Assembly: GCA_965248975.1 (NCBI GenBank)
Contig: CBDFKU010000014.1
Span: forward strand, 192,359 to 256,358
Source: CBDFKU01 sp965248975
Lineage (GTDB): Bacteria > Chloroflexota > Dehalococcoidia > Lucifugimonadales > JAGWBF01
DNA: 64,000 nucleotides
Direction of reading: 5' to 3'
The notes below the pieces were generated by a model. The model ran no database searches, was not told where the DNA came from, and was given only the letters and a program-made list of their open reading frames with translations. Both the position numbers and the translations under genes were made by a program. Within the stretch, counting starts at the first letter, position 1, and every line of letters starts with the position of its first letter. Shown here piece after piece: positions 1 to 8,010 of the stretch.

Positions 1-281
1 CCCCAGAACCTGTCCAGGGTGAAGTGGGCCTGGTCCGACGTGAAGACCATGAATACTATGGCCCCGGCCACAAGGAGCAGGCAGGTGGCGTACATCGGTC
101 TCCGCAGCTTGCGGGCGCTGCGGGGCAGCTGTCCGCTGGCGACGAGGGACGGGATGATGGCGTGAGCGTTAAGGAAAGTGAACGATAGTGCGACGATGAA
201 AAAGAAATATACCCAAAGCCTAGTTAGCCATTTACCGATTTGTAGCCAGTCGAAGGCGGTAACCGATCCAGGATCGGGCAT
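1..281 (-). CDS. Membrane protein, N-terminal part (runs off the window edge)
   Basis: An open frame starts at the ATG whose complement is at 279-281 and stays open for 93 codons to the window edge. The protein begins with a short polar stretch, then a hydrophobic segment rich in Phe at about residues 22-38. A basic loop (residues 55-65) follows, then a second hydrophobic segment at about residues 66-82. This pattern fits a multi-pass membrane protein with the N-terminus shown. No family is recognised. It is divergent from the small Tat-signal gene at 487, with a 205-nt space between them that could hold promoters for both. Confidence 0.6.
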   Translation of the reverse strand, partial: MPDPGSVTAFDWLQIGKWLTRLWVYFFFIVALSFTFLNAHAIIPSLVASGQLPRSARKLRRPMYATCLLLVAGAIVFMVFTSDQAHFTLDRFW

Positions 282-486
282 GGCCGGTGGTCTCCCCCCA
301 CACTCATTTCGCGCAGCCGACAGCTTCGGAAGGGTCCCGTGGAACAGGTGAAAATTATCACAGGAAGGTATTGGTGTCAAGTAGGATACGGGCTCCCTTG
401 ACCCCAGTGAGCCGTTGAAAGTAGAATACTCCGGGCGCAAGGAGCCCATTCCAGGCTACGATAAGACCGAAAGTCGGGGGGATGAA

Positions 487-717
487 ATGCCAGCGGAAGG
501 TGAGCGGCATGAAGGGTACTCGCGGCGTGGCTTCCTGGGAAAGCTCTCCTTAGGGCTGGGCGCCGTAGCCGGTGCGGGGTTTCTAATGAAGGGCTTCCTG
601 TTCTCCGGTGGGGATCAGGAGGCCGAGCCCGCTGACGAGTTCCCCGGTCCCGACTCTATTTTCCATCCCAGGAAGGATCCCCGTCAGCAAGCCCAGGAGC
701 GACGAAGCAAGACGTAA
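487..717 (+). CDS. Small Tat-signal protein
   Basis: A 76-residue protein from the ATG at 487; a TTG at 415 in the same frame would add 24 residues. The twin-arginine motif SRRGFLGK lies near the N-terminus and is followed by a Gly/Ala/Leu-rich hydrophobic stretch, so export or membrane anchoring through the Tat pathway is likely. The remaining 35 or so residues are acidic then basic, with no cysteines or cofactor motifs. In other genomes such short Tat proteins sit beside respiratory complexes, but no such complex is visible here. The stop codon lies inside the left arm of the hairpin at 712-755. Function unknown. Confidence 0.55.
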   Translation: MPAEGERHEGYSRRGFLGKLSLGLGAVAGAGFLMKGFLFSGGDQEAEPADEFPGPDSIFHPRKDPRQQAQERRSKT

Positions 718-755
718 GGTGGTAATGACCTGTGCAGGTCGCTACCACCTTACGT
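712..755. terminator. Long perfect hairpin between convergent genes
   Basis: ACGTAAGGTGGTA (712-724) pairs perfectly with TACCACCTTACGT (743-755). Inside it, GACCT (727-731) pairs with AGGTC (736-740), giving an almost continuous 18-bp stem. It separates the plus-strand Tat gene from the minus-strand methyltransferase, so a bidirectional terminator is the likely role. There is no clear U-tract on either side. Confidence 0.55.
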
Positions 756-787
756 CACTTGACCGGGCCCTGGGGCGCGCCTCGTCC

Positions 788-1561
788 TCAGGGTTTGCGG
801 GCGCGTAGGGTCGCACCAACTGTCTCGAAGTTACGGGCGCGCTCCTCGCCGCCGGCTCCCTTGAACACGTCCACCTTGGACACCATCTCGACCTCGGCGA
901 ATCCCACCGACTTCAGCAACTCGACGTACTCTCCATCCAGGAGAGCGCCTCCTATTCAATCGGTCCATAAATCGATGTTCTCCTTGGCATCCTTGGGCAC
1001 GGGCTTATGCACCACGATGTCTGCCAGGTAGAGGCGTCCCCCGGGGGTCAGCACTCGAAACATCTCTTCAAGCGCAGACTCCTTGTTGGGGACCAGGTTG
1101 ATCACCCCGTTGCTGATCACCACATCGGTCGAGCCATCTGGGACAGGCAGCTTCTCCGCCAGGCCGTTCTCGAAGGTGACATTTGAGGCGCCCATGGTCC
1201 GGGCGTTGTCCTGGGCCTTGGCCAGCATCTCGTCGGTCATGTCCACGCCGGTGACCCTGCCCGTGGGCCCCACCATTATCGAAGCCACCAAGCTATCGAA
1301 GCCGGCGCCTGAGCCCACGTCAACTACCGTCTCGCCGGGACGGATCTCGCCCAGGGAGAAGGGATTGCCCACCCCGGCAAAGGACTCCACGCAGCTATCG
1401 GGCAGGGTGTCGACGATATCGCTGGGATAACCCAGCATCTCAGCCAGGGGACGGCCGGTATGAAAGTGCTGCCGACTTCCGGGCGATCGCGCCACCTCGG
1501 CGTACTTGAGCCGGACTTCCTCACGCAGGGCCTGGACGTTGATGGGAATCTCGGTGGTCAT
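788..1561 (-). CDS. ArsM-like SAM methyltransferase with in-frame UGA (predicted selenocysteine)
   Basis: The ATG at 1561 has a GAGGAGG ribosome site 7 nt upstream. The Rossmann SAM motif VVDVGSGAGFDS is at about residues 79-90, followed by GVDMT and the post-motif PGGRLYLADIV, all typical of UbiE/ArsM-type methyltransferases. At codon 202 (956-958) the frame meets TGA in the context WTD-U-IGGAL. Relatives have cysteine there (C-x-GGAL or C-x-AGAL), and in arsenite methyltransferases this cysteine binds the metalloid. After the UGA the same frame continues for 55 codons in clear family sequence (EYVELL, then GFAEV, ending RARKP) to a TGA at 788-790. A hairpin 10 nt after the UGA resembles a bacterial SECIS. 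Predicted product 257 residues with Sec at 202. The substrate (arsenite or another soft electrophile) is inferred from the family only. If UGA is not decoded, the protein would stop at residue 201. Confidence 0.82.
928..946 (-). promoter_or_regulatory. Candidate bacterial SECIS hairpin of the ArsM-like gene
   Basis: Read on the mRNA, CTCTCC (plus 945-940) pairs with GGAGAG (934-929), plus one closing G-U pair. The 5-nt loop is UGGAU. The stem begins 10-11 nt after the UGA and the loop lies 17-21 nt after it, which matches the geometry of known bacterial SECIS elements such as that of fdhF, including Gs in the apical loop. Confidence 0.6.
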
Positions 1562-1715
1562 TGCCACGCCTCCTCAACGAGGGCCAGGGGCCCATCTTTT
1601 CTTGCTGAAAAAATGTACAGGAGGTATAGTATAAAGTCAATTGGGCAAAGAATATCATAGGTATAAATCTAATTAATATAACGCCCGAGGATGAGACAGC
1701 GACGGATCGGTGGGG

Positions 1716-3431
1716 CTACTTCCGGCCGAACTCACGCTCCAGGTGGTGGGAGCTGAGGTGGATCATAGTGGGGCGGCCGTGGGGGCAGGTGTGGGGGCTG
1801 TCGCAGGACTGGAGCTGCCGCACCAGGTCTTCCATCTCCCGTTGGCCCAGGCTCATGCCCGCCATGACGGCGCCGTGGCAGGCCACGGAGGCAGCCATGG
1901 CCTCCTCGCGCTCCTTCAGCAGCCCTTCGTAGGCCATAAGGTCCAGCACCTCCAGAAGCGCCTTCGCCGGGTCGCGGTCCTCCATTGTGGTGGGGACGGC
2001 GCGTAGTAGGTAGGTCCTTTCTCCGAAGGGCTCAAGAATGAACCCGTAGCGGTCCATCAGATCCCCGCTGGCCTGGACCAGCTCCTCTTGGCCGGGGGAC
2101 AGCTCGACGGATACCGGGTCCAGCAATGCCTGGGCCTGGGGGACGTTTCCTGCGACCTCCCGCAGCACCTTCTCGAACAGCACCCGCTCGTGAGCGGCGT
2201 GCTGGTCGATGAGATAGAGACCGTCGGGGCCCTCGGCCACCAGGTACATGCTGCGGGCTTGGCCCAGGATGCGCAGGGACGACATGGCTTCCATCGGTGG
2301 GGTGGAGGGCCTGTAGGTCCCAGGCTCCATAGGGATGTCCCTCTGATAGCGGGAGCCGGAAGATGCGGAAGCCATTGGGCCGTTGAAGAAGGGCCGCTCG
2401 CTGGACTGGGGTCCCGCCAGCCGCATCTCGGGCACCGGAGAGGACCCAACCAGGGTGGCGCGAACGGCGCGCTGCAGGGTCGAAAAGGCCCGGTCCTCAT
2501 AGCGGAAGCGCACCTCCCGCTTGGCCGGGTGGACGTTCACGTCCACCTCGTCGGCAGGCAGGGTCAGGTTGAGCACGGCCATGGGGTGACGCCTCTCCGG
2601 CAGGAACCCCTGGTAAGACTGGGACAGCGCGAAGGACATGAGGGGACTCTGGACCCAGCGGCGGTTAACCAGGAAGGTTGTGTAGCTCCTGTTGGCCCTG
2701 TGCAGCGAGGGAGCGCTTATGAAACCCCTGATGGAGTAGCCTCCCTGAGACCCTTCGTCCGGCACCTCCAGCATGGAAGAGGCGGTCTGGCCGCCGTAAA
2801 CCGAGACCAGGGCGTCAGCCGGCATGCCGGTGCCGGGAGAGGTGAGGGAGCTCCGGCCGTCCACCAGCAGCCGGAAACCTATCTCAGGAAAGGCCATGGC
2901 GTAGCGGGATACCAGGTCGCTGATGCGGGACGTCTCTCCGGAAGGAGTTTTGAGGAACTTACGCCGGGCCGGCACATTCTCGAAGAGGCCTTCGATGGCG
3001 ATGGAGGTGCCCGGAGGGGAGCCCGCAGAGCCCGCCTTGACCGGTTCGCCCCAGACCAGATGGACCTCACGGCCCGCCGCGGCGTCGGGGGGCCGCGTCA
3101 CCAGCGAAATCCGGGACACGGCGGCGATGCTGGGCAGGGCCTCTCCGCGGAATCCCATGGTGGAGATCGAGTCCAGGTCCGCCTCGCCTGAAATCTTGCT
3201 GGTGGCGTGGCGCTGGAAGGCCACTTCTACTTCGTCGGCGGGAATACCGCACCCGTCGTCGGTGACCCTGATCAGGTCGATGCCGCCGCCCGCGACCTCC
3301 ACGGTGATGTGGGAGGCCCGGGCGTCCAGGGAGTTTTCCACCAACTCTTTGACCACCGACGCGGGGCGCTCCACCACCTCGCCGGCGGCTATCTTGGCAG
3401 CGACTTCGGGAGACAGGACGCGTATGCCCAT
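1716..3431 (-). CDS. mutL: DNA mismatch repair protein MutL (endonuclease type)
   Basis: A 571-residue MutL. The N-terminal GHKL ATPase is clear: KELVENSLDA with catalytic Glu29, DDGCGIP, and GFRGEAL in the ATP lid. The C-terminal dimerisation domain carries the metal-binding nicking motif DQHA(x2)E(x4)E at residues 409-420, plus ACHG (about 518) and CPHGRP (549-554). These are features of MutL proteins that nick the daughter strand in bacteria lacking MutH. It lies downstream of mutS, the ArsC-like gene and the HAD gene on the same strand, so mismatch repair is split by two small genes. Length is normal for the family and the reading frame is intact. Confidence 0.97.
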   Translation of the reverse strand: MGIRVLSPEVAAKIAAGEVVERPASVVKELVENSLDARASHITVEVAGGGIDLIRVTDDGCGIPADEVEVAFQRHATSKISGEADLDSISTMGFRGEALPSIAAVSRISLVTRPPDAAAGREVHLVWGEPVKAGSAGSPPGTSIAIEGLFENVPARRKFLKTPSGETSRISDLVSRYAMAFPEIGFRLLVDGRSSLTSPGTGMPADALVSVYGGQTASSMLEVPDEGSQGGYSIRGFISAPSLHRANRSYTTFLVNRRWVQSPLMSFALSQSYQGFLPERRHPMAVLNLTLPADEVDVNVHPAKREVRFRYEDRAFSTLQRAVRATLVGSSPVPEMRLAGPQSSERPFFNGPMASASSGSRYQRDIPMEPGTYRPSTPPMEAMSSLRILGQARSMYLVAEGPDGLYLIDQHAAHERVLFEKVLREVAGNVPQAQALLDPVSVELSPGQEELVQASGDLMDRYGFILEPFGERTYLLRAVPTTMEDRDPAKALLEVLDLMAYEGLLKEREEAMAASVACHGAVMAGMSLGQREMEDLVRQLQSCDSPHTCPHGRPTMIHLSSHHLEREFGRK

Positions 3432-3534
3432 GGCAACTCCCTGGGGCAGTTAGACCTTATGGGAAGGGACTATCGTGCAGTCAGGTCCCGTCAGCGGGAG
3501 CGCTGAGGAGGTGGAAAACTTTCGGGGGCGTGTG

Positions 3535-3972
3535 CTAGAACAGTGGGACCACGGAGCCCTTCGCCCGGAACTGCCGGTCGCTGGAGTGGCCCTTTTTCTC
3601 GAATTCCTTGATTATCTTGTAGATCCGTTCCATCTGATCGTCCCCGCTCCTCTTGAAGAAGTAAGGGGGCACCCACACGCCGCCGAAGGCGGCCACCACC
3701 TCGGGGTAGTCGTCGATCACGAAATCGGGAACCAGGGGGACCTCCAACTCCACCAGCCGCTCCATGAAGCGCTCTGTGGGTTTCTCGTACACCCCGCTGG
3801 CGAACTTCTCCAGCTTGTGCTTCCTCACCACCTCCCATCGAGGACCCAGTCCCGACCAGATGTATACCAGGTGTCCGTCATCGAGTAACTTCTGGAAGGT
3901 TTCCTTGGTCCCCGGACGCAGGCTGTCATCCATGCCCAAGATGGTGTAGTCCACGTCGAAGAAAATGTTCAA
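3535..3972 (-). CDS. HAD-like phosphatase family protein
   Basis: A protein of about 145 residues starting at a TTG (3972) with GGGGAGG 8 nt upstream; an ATG at 4002 would add 10 residues. The HAD motif I DVDYT lies at the N-terminus, followed by motif II IWSG and a late acidic motif VIDDYPEV. Together these match the small, cap-less HAD fold with an aspartate nucleophile. The canonical DxDxT is conserved, so it may be catalytically active, but the substrate cannot be guessed. It sits 103 nt before mutL and 123 nt after the ArsC-like gene, all on one strand, which suggests co-transcription. Confidence 0.72.
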   Translation of the reverse strand: MNIFFDVDYTILGMDDSLRPGTKETFQKLLDDGHLVYIWSGLGPRWEVVRKHKLEKFASGVYEKPTERFMERLVELEVPLVPDFVIDDYPEVVAAFGGVWVPPYFFKRSGDDQMERIYKIIKEFEKKGHSSDRQFRAKGSVVPLF

Positions 3973-4095
3973 TAGGCAGCCCTCCCCTCGCCGGTCTAAC
4001 ATCTGCCCGGCCCATTATACTGGGCGGACGGAGCTTTTCTCAACCGGCCCCGGCGCCTCGGTTGGCCCATTTTGTGGCAGCGGGTTCACCGGCCC

Positions 4096-4446
4096 CTACC
4101 CTAGCACCTTCTCCATAGCCTTCTTGTCCGCGCCCACGACCAGATCATCACCCAGCTGGAACATGGGGCGCCGGATGAGGCGAGGCTCCTGGAGCATCAG
4201 GCGCACCAGGTCGTCGTCGCCCAGGCTGGCGGGGTCCAGGCCCAAGGCCTTGAAGCTGGGGCTCTTCCAGGAGAAGACCTCCGAGGGTGCGCGGCTACCT
4301 ATCAGGGTCCGCAGCTCTGCCTCGGTGAAAGGGTCCCTGAAGAAGTCCCGCTCCTCCATCGCGATCCCCCGCTGCGAGAGCAACTCCCTCGCCTTGCGGC
4401 AGGAGGATCACTTGCTCCACCAGTAGAAGTTGAGTTTGTCGGCCAT
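4096..4446 (-). CDS. ArsC/Spx-like thioredoxin-fold protein with in-frame UGA (predicted selenocysteine, UxxC)
   Basis: The ATG at 4446 is preceded by AAGGAGGAG. The first codons read MADKLNFYWWSK, then TGA (4408-4410), then SSCRKAREL. ArsC/Spx/YffB proteins have a CxxC or Cxx-type redox motif at this place, followed by RKA, so the UGA replaces the first cysteine and gives U13-S-S-C16. The rest is typical: GIxxExRDFF, then DPFTEAEL and the late LIRRP that matches the family's LIKRP anion-binding loop. The product is 116 residues, the usual length. Without UGA decoding, the only possible start is a TTG at 4383, which removes the whole active site. It sits 38 nt after mutS, probably in the same operon. 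Role: a selenol/thiol reductase, perhaps acting on arsenate or a protein disulfide; the substrate is not established. Confidence 0.82.
4374..4392 (-). promoter_or_regulatory. Candidate bacterial SECIS hairpin of the ArsC-like gene
   Basis: On the mRNA, GCGAGGG (plus 4392-4386) pairs with CUCUCGC (4380-4374) as a 7-bp stem with one G-U pair. The 5-nt loop is AGUUG. The loop lies 23-27 nt after the UGA, within the window reported for bacterial SECIS elements. A shorter hairpin with a GCAA loop (nt 7-18 after the UGA) is an alternative fold. Confidence 0.55.
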
Positions 4447-4484
4447 CGTCTCCTCCTTCTTCTTTCGACTAATATCTCACGTGG

Positions 4485-7061
4485 CTAGCCCTCCCGGGCC
4501 TTTCGCTGGAGTTCGTAGAGGGCGTTGATCGCCTCCAAGGGCGTCATGTTGGACACGTCCAGCCGGGATAGCTCCTCCAGCACCGGGGAGGGCTCTGCGA
4601 AGAGGGGCGACTGAAGTGCCGGCTCGGACTTACGGGGGCGTCCGGTCCGCCCCCCTTTCCCATCCCGTCCGTCCCTCTCCAGGTCCTCCAGGACCTCCCG
4701 GGCCCGCACGATAACCGATTTGGGCAGGCCCGCCAGCTCGGCGACGTGAATGCCGTAGCTCTTGTCGGCCCCACCGGGCACGATGCGGTGGAGGAAGATC
4801 ACCCTCCCGTCCTCTTCCGAGGCCGCCACGGTGAAGTTACGCACCCTGGGCAGGGTACGGGCCAGCTGGGTCAGCTCGTGGTAGTGGGTGGCGAATAGGG
4901 TCTTGCAGCCCAGGCGGGGGCTGTTGTGTATGTACTCCACCACCGACCTGGCGATGGACATGCCGTCGTAGGTGCTGGTGCCGCGGCCGATCTCGTCCAG
5001 GATCACCAGCGAGCGGGAGGTGGCCTGGTTGAGGATCGACGCCGTCTCCACCATCTCCACCATGAAAGTCGATTGACCGGTGGCCAGGTCGTCCTGGAGG
5101 CCCACCCGGGTGAAGATGCGGTCCACCAGCCCCATTGTGCTAACCCTGGCGGGCACGAAGCTGCCGATCTGTGCCATGAGGACGATGAGGGCCACCTGGC
5201 GAATGTAGGTGCTCTTGCCGGCCATGTTGGGACCCGTGAGGACGATCAGCTGGGCGTCGCCGGAGGACAGGTTCACATCGTTGGGCACGAAGGTGCCTGA
5301 GGGCATGACCCTCTCGACCACTGGATGACGCCCATCGGCGATGTCGACGCCGTCTCCATCGGTTAGGGTGGGCCGGACGTATCCGTATCTCGAGGCCGCC
5401 TCGGCCAGGGCGGCGAAGACGTCTATGTGGGCCACCCCCTCGGCCAGTGTGAGGATGCTTTGGGCACCCTCGCCGATCTGGGCGCAGACCTGCCGGTAGA
5501 GGGACCGCTCCAGCTCCTCGATGCGCTCCCGGGCGTTGAGGATCAGGGACTCGTACTCCTTCAGCTCGGGGGTGATGAAGCGCTCGCCGCCGACCAGGGT
5601 CTGGCGCCTTATGTAGTCGGTCGGGACCTGTGAGAGGTTGGAGTTGCTGATCTCGATGTAGTAGCCGAACACCTTGTTGTACCCCACCTTGAGGTTCTTG
5701 ATTCCCGTGCTTTCCTTCTCCTTCCGCTCCAGGGTGGCGATGAACTCCCGGGCGTCGCGGGAGGCCAGCCTCAGCTCGTCCAGGTCCGGGGAGAACCCCT
5801 CTCGGATGACGTTGCCTTCCCCCGGCTCGCCGGCCGGGTCAGGGGCCAGCGCAGCGTCTATCAGCAAGACCGCCTCGTCCTGGGGACGCATATCCCGGAT
5901 CAGCCAGGAAATGGCGCCGGCGGCCTGGTCTTCCCGGAGATGGCCCAGGAGCTCGGCAGAAGCCTCCAGGCCGGCTTTGAGGGCCGCCAGCTCTCTGGGG
6001 GCGGCCAGACCCTGACGCACCCGGTTCGTGGCCCGTTCCAGGTCGGCGATCCTTGAAAGCAGGGAGACGGTCCGCTCCCGTATCAGCAGGCCGTCGTGGA
6101 AGTAGGCCACGGCCTCTTGCCGCCGCTGCAGCTCCTCCAGGTCCAGCAGCGGCCGGCCCAGCCACCGCCGGAGGAGGCGCCCGCCCATGGGGGTCCTGGT
6201 TAGGTCCAGGGTGGAGTAAAGGGTCGGGCCGGAGCCGTCCCATTTCCCCCCCTGGAACAGCTCCAGGTTATGGCGGGTCTGCCTGTCCAGGGTCATGTAG
6301 GAGCCGGTTGAGTAGGTGGTCAGGGTGTGCAGCTCGCTCAGGGCTGTCCGCTGAGTCTGCCCCAGGTATTCGACGATGGCGCCGGCGGCGCCCAGGGCCA
6401 GGGGTAATCCGTCGCAACCGTAAGCCTCCAGCGTGGCCACGCCGAAGTGGTCCAGCAGGGCACGACGGGCAGTCTCCGGTTCGAAGGCCACGGAAGAGAG
6501 GGGCGTCACCGGGCACTCTTCGGTCCCGTCAGGTGGTTCCTGGTCTTCGGGCGTTATCAGCTCCGCCGGGGCCAGGCGGTCCAGCTCCGGGCCTACCTCT
6601 CCGCTGGAGAGCTGGGCGGTGAAGAACTCGCCGGTGGACACGTCAACGTAGGAGAGGCCCGCACCGTCACCGTCCGTTATCAGCGAGACGAGGTAGTTGT
6701 TCGCCTTCTGGTCCAGCAGCGAGGGCTCAATCACCGTGCCGGGCGTGACCACCCGGACTACGTCCCGCTCCACCAATCCCTTGGAGGTGGCGGGGTCGCT
6801 GAGCTGCTCACAGACGGCCACCTTGAACCCCTTCTTTATCAGCTTGGCCAGGTAGGACTCCAGGGAGTGGGCCGGGATCCCCGCCAGGGGTACCTTCAAG
6901 CCCTTGCCCATGGGCTTGGACGTGAGGACGATGTCCAGCTCTTTCGATGCGACCCGGGCGTCCTCGTCGAAGGTCTCGTAGAAATCGCCCAGTCGAAAGA
7001 ACACGATGGCATCCTGGTAGCGCTGCTTGATCCGAAGGTATTGGTGGCGGATGGGGGTCAA
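4485..7061 (-). CDS. mutS: DNA mismatch repair protein MutS
   Basis: An 858-residue MutS, full length, with a TTG start preceded by a GAGAGG-like site and a stop codon 12 codons upstream. The mismatch-reading motif GDFYETF is near residue 25. The ABC-type ATPase is intact: Walker A GPNMAGKST at about residue 607, the STFMVEM signature, Walker B LVILDEIGRGTSTYDG, and the ATHYHEL switch histidine. The C-terminal tail holds a linker rich in Gly/Arg and a short helical dimerisation region ending in ALYELQRKAREG. It is the first gene of a minus-strand set that continues with the ArsC-like, HAD and mutL genes. Confidence 0.98.
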   Translation of the reverse strand: MTPIRHQYLRIKQRYQDAIVFFRLGDFYETFDEDARVASKELDIVLTSKPMGKGLKVPLAGIPAHSLESYLAKLIKKGFKVAVCEQLSDPATSKGLVERDVVRVVTPGTVIEPSLLDQKANNYLVSLITDGDGAGLSYVDVSTGEFFTAQLSSGEVGPELDRLAPAELITPEDQEPPDGTEECPVTPLSSVAFEPETARRALLDHFGVATLEAYGCDGLPLALGAAGAIVEYLGQTQRTALSELHTLTTYSTGSYMTLDRQTRHNLELFQGGKWDGSGPTLYSTLDLTRTPMGGRLLRRWLGRPLLDLEELQRRQEAVAYFHDGLLIRERTVSLLSRIADLERATNRVRQGLAAPRELAALKAGLEASAELLGHLREDQAAGAISWLIRDMRPQDEAVLLIDAALAPDPAGEPGEGNVIREGFSPDLDELRLASRDAREFIATLERKEKESTGIKNLKVGYNKVFGYYIEISNSNLSQVPTDYIRRQTLVGGERFITPELKEYESLILNARERIEELERSLYRQVCAQIGEGAQSILTLAEGVAHIDVFAALAEAASRYGYVRPTLTDGDGVDIADGRHPVVERVMPSGTFVPNDVNLSSGDAQLIVLTGPNMAGKSTYIRQVALIVLMAQIGSFVPARVSTMGLVDRIFTRVGLQDDLATGQSTFMVEMVETASILNQATSRSLVILDEIGRGTSTYDGMSIARSVVEYIHNSPRLGCKTLFATHYHELTQLARTLPRVRNFTVAASEEDGRVIFLHRIVPGGADKSYGIHVAELAGLPKSVIVRAREVLEDLERDGRDGKGGRTGRPRKSEPALQSPLFAEPSPVLEELSRLDVSNMTPLEAINALYELQRKAREG

Positions 7062-7213
7062 GGCACCCTCTCGGCCGAGGTGGTTATGGCCATTTTACAG
7101 CAGGATGCCCTGCCAGGGAATGGGGCGCTGCTGGTCCTCCGTCCGGGCGCTTCGTGAGAGGCCGGATGATTTCGTGTTCAGCAATTTTATGCCAAATGTA
7201 ATGCCGCAGCCGG

Positions 7214-7241
7214 TTGACTTCGGGGCGTCCACTTCTATAAG
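7214..7241 (+). promoter_or_regulatory. Sigma-70-type promoter for the gene at 7353
   Basis: TTGACT (7214-7219), a 16-nt spacer, then TATAAG (7236-7241). It would give a leader of about 105 nt before the ATG at 7353, in the space between divergent mutS and the membrane-protein gene. Confidence 0.5.
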
Positions 7242-7352
7242 GTAACATCGGCGACAGGATAGTAGCGGTAAGCGGTCAGGTCGGCCACCTCGATCATCGA
7301 AGCGCCGATCAGACTCCGGGAACATAACGCGAAGGCAGGGGGTGACTCTGAC

Positions 7353-7949
7353 ATGGACCTGGCCTTTTTGCTAGTACTGCCGGGGGTCCTATGGATTCAG
7401 GCCTGGTACCTGCTGGGATTTTACGGGAACCCCAAGACCCTGGGCCTGATCGCAGGCGCGGTGGCGGTACTCCTTTTGGGCATCGTTCTGTTCCAAGACC
7501 AGCTTCCTACGGCCATCAAAGCGCCGTCCGACCTGGGAGCCTTCCTGGCGCCGGCGACCGCCCTCTCCGTTTTCATCCTGGTATGGGCCGTATACTCCCT
7601 GCTGGTGGCCGGAGTGCACCTCTGGGGGTTCGACCCAAGGGCCCTGGGCTTCTACGTCCTGTTCCTGGCGGTTATATCCGCAGTCTTCGCGGTCTATTTC
7701 TTCATAGGTGACCGACTGCTGGACAACGGAGAGATCATCCAGTACACGTGGCTGATGGGGGTTGTGGCTATCCTGCTGACGGTGCTGTCGGGCCTGCTGT
7801 TCTTCTACCTGGGCCTGCGTCCCGCCGGTCAGCCGGAGCCCCGGGCCTCGGCCATGAGGATGGTAACGGGTTGGTTCTACCTGGTCTTCTCGATCGCGGT
7901 GGCCGTCCTGGGCGCACTCCTGCTGCTGGGCCTCAACCCGGAGCTTTAG
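7353..7949 (+). CDS. Six-helix integral membrane protein
   Basis: A 198-residue, very hydrophobic protein with about six predicted membrane helices (roughly residues 3-22, 30-47, 65-88, 97-118, 130-152 and 168-192). There is a conserved-looking FYGNPKTLG turn after helix 1. Size and topology recall the AmiS/UreI small channel family, but I see no decisive signature, so this is only a possibility. It is a single gene with its own promoter, and faces the ferredoxin reductase gene across a strong hairpin. Confidence 0.75.
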   Translation: MDLAFLLVLPGVLWIQAWYLLGFYGNPKTLGLIAGAVAVLLLGIVLFQDQLPTAIKAPSDLGAFLAPATALSVFILVWAVYSLLVAGVHLWGFDPRALGFYVLFLAVISAVFAVYFFIGDRLLDNGEIIQYTWLMGVVAILLTVLSGLLFFYLGLRPAGQPEPRASAMRMVTGWFYLVFSIAVAVLGALLLLGLNPEL

Positions 7950-7966
7950 GAAGCCCTCAACCCCAA

Positions 7967-7989
7967 CCCCTCTCCCACGGGGAGAGGGG
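7967..7989. repeat. Extragenic palindrome (10-bp stem), likely bidirectional terminator
   Basis: CCCCTCTCCC (7967-7976) pairs perfectly with GGGAGAGGGG (7980-7989) around an ACG loop. This CCCCTCTCCC/GGGAGAGGGG element recurs between genes in many bacterial genomes. Here it lies between two convergent genes. Confidence 0.6.
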
Positions 7990-8010
7990 ACTCGCAGGCC
8001 TGACGGAGGC

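Noticed and set aside
956..958. UGA read as a reassigned sense codon (code 4 or 25)
   Set aside because: Many other genes here end in TGA at the expected place (for example gatA and hicB) and no other in-frame TGAs are found, so the standard code applies.
2088..3191. Long plus-strand frame opposite mutL
   Set aside because: Shadow of a conserved gene; no ribosome site and no family pattern.
4408..4410. UGA in the ArsC-like gene as a plain nonsense mutation
   Set aside because: It falls exactly on the redox cysteine, the rest of the gene is clean, and a second gene shows the same pattern with its own hairpin.
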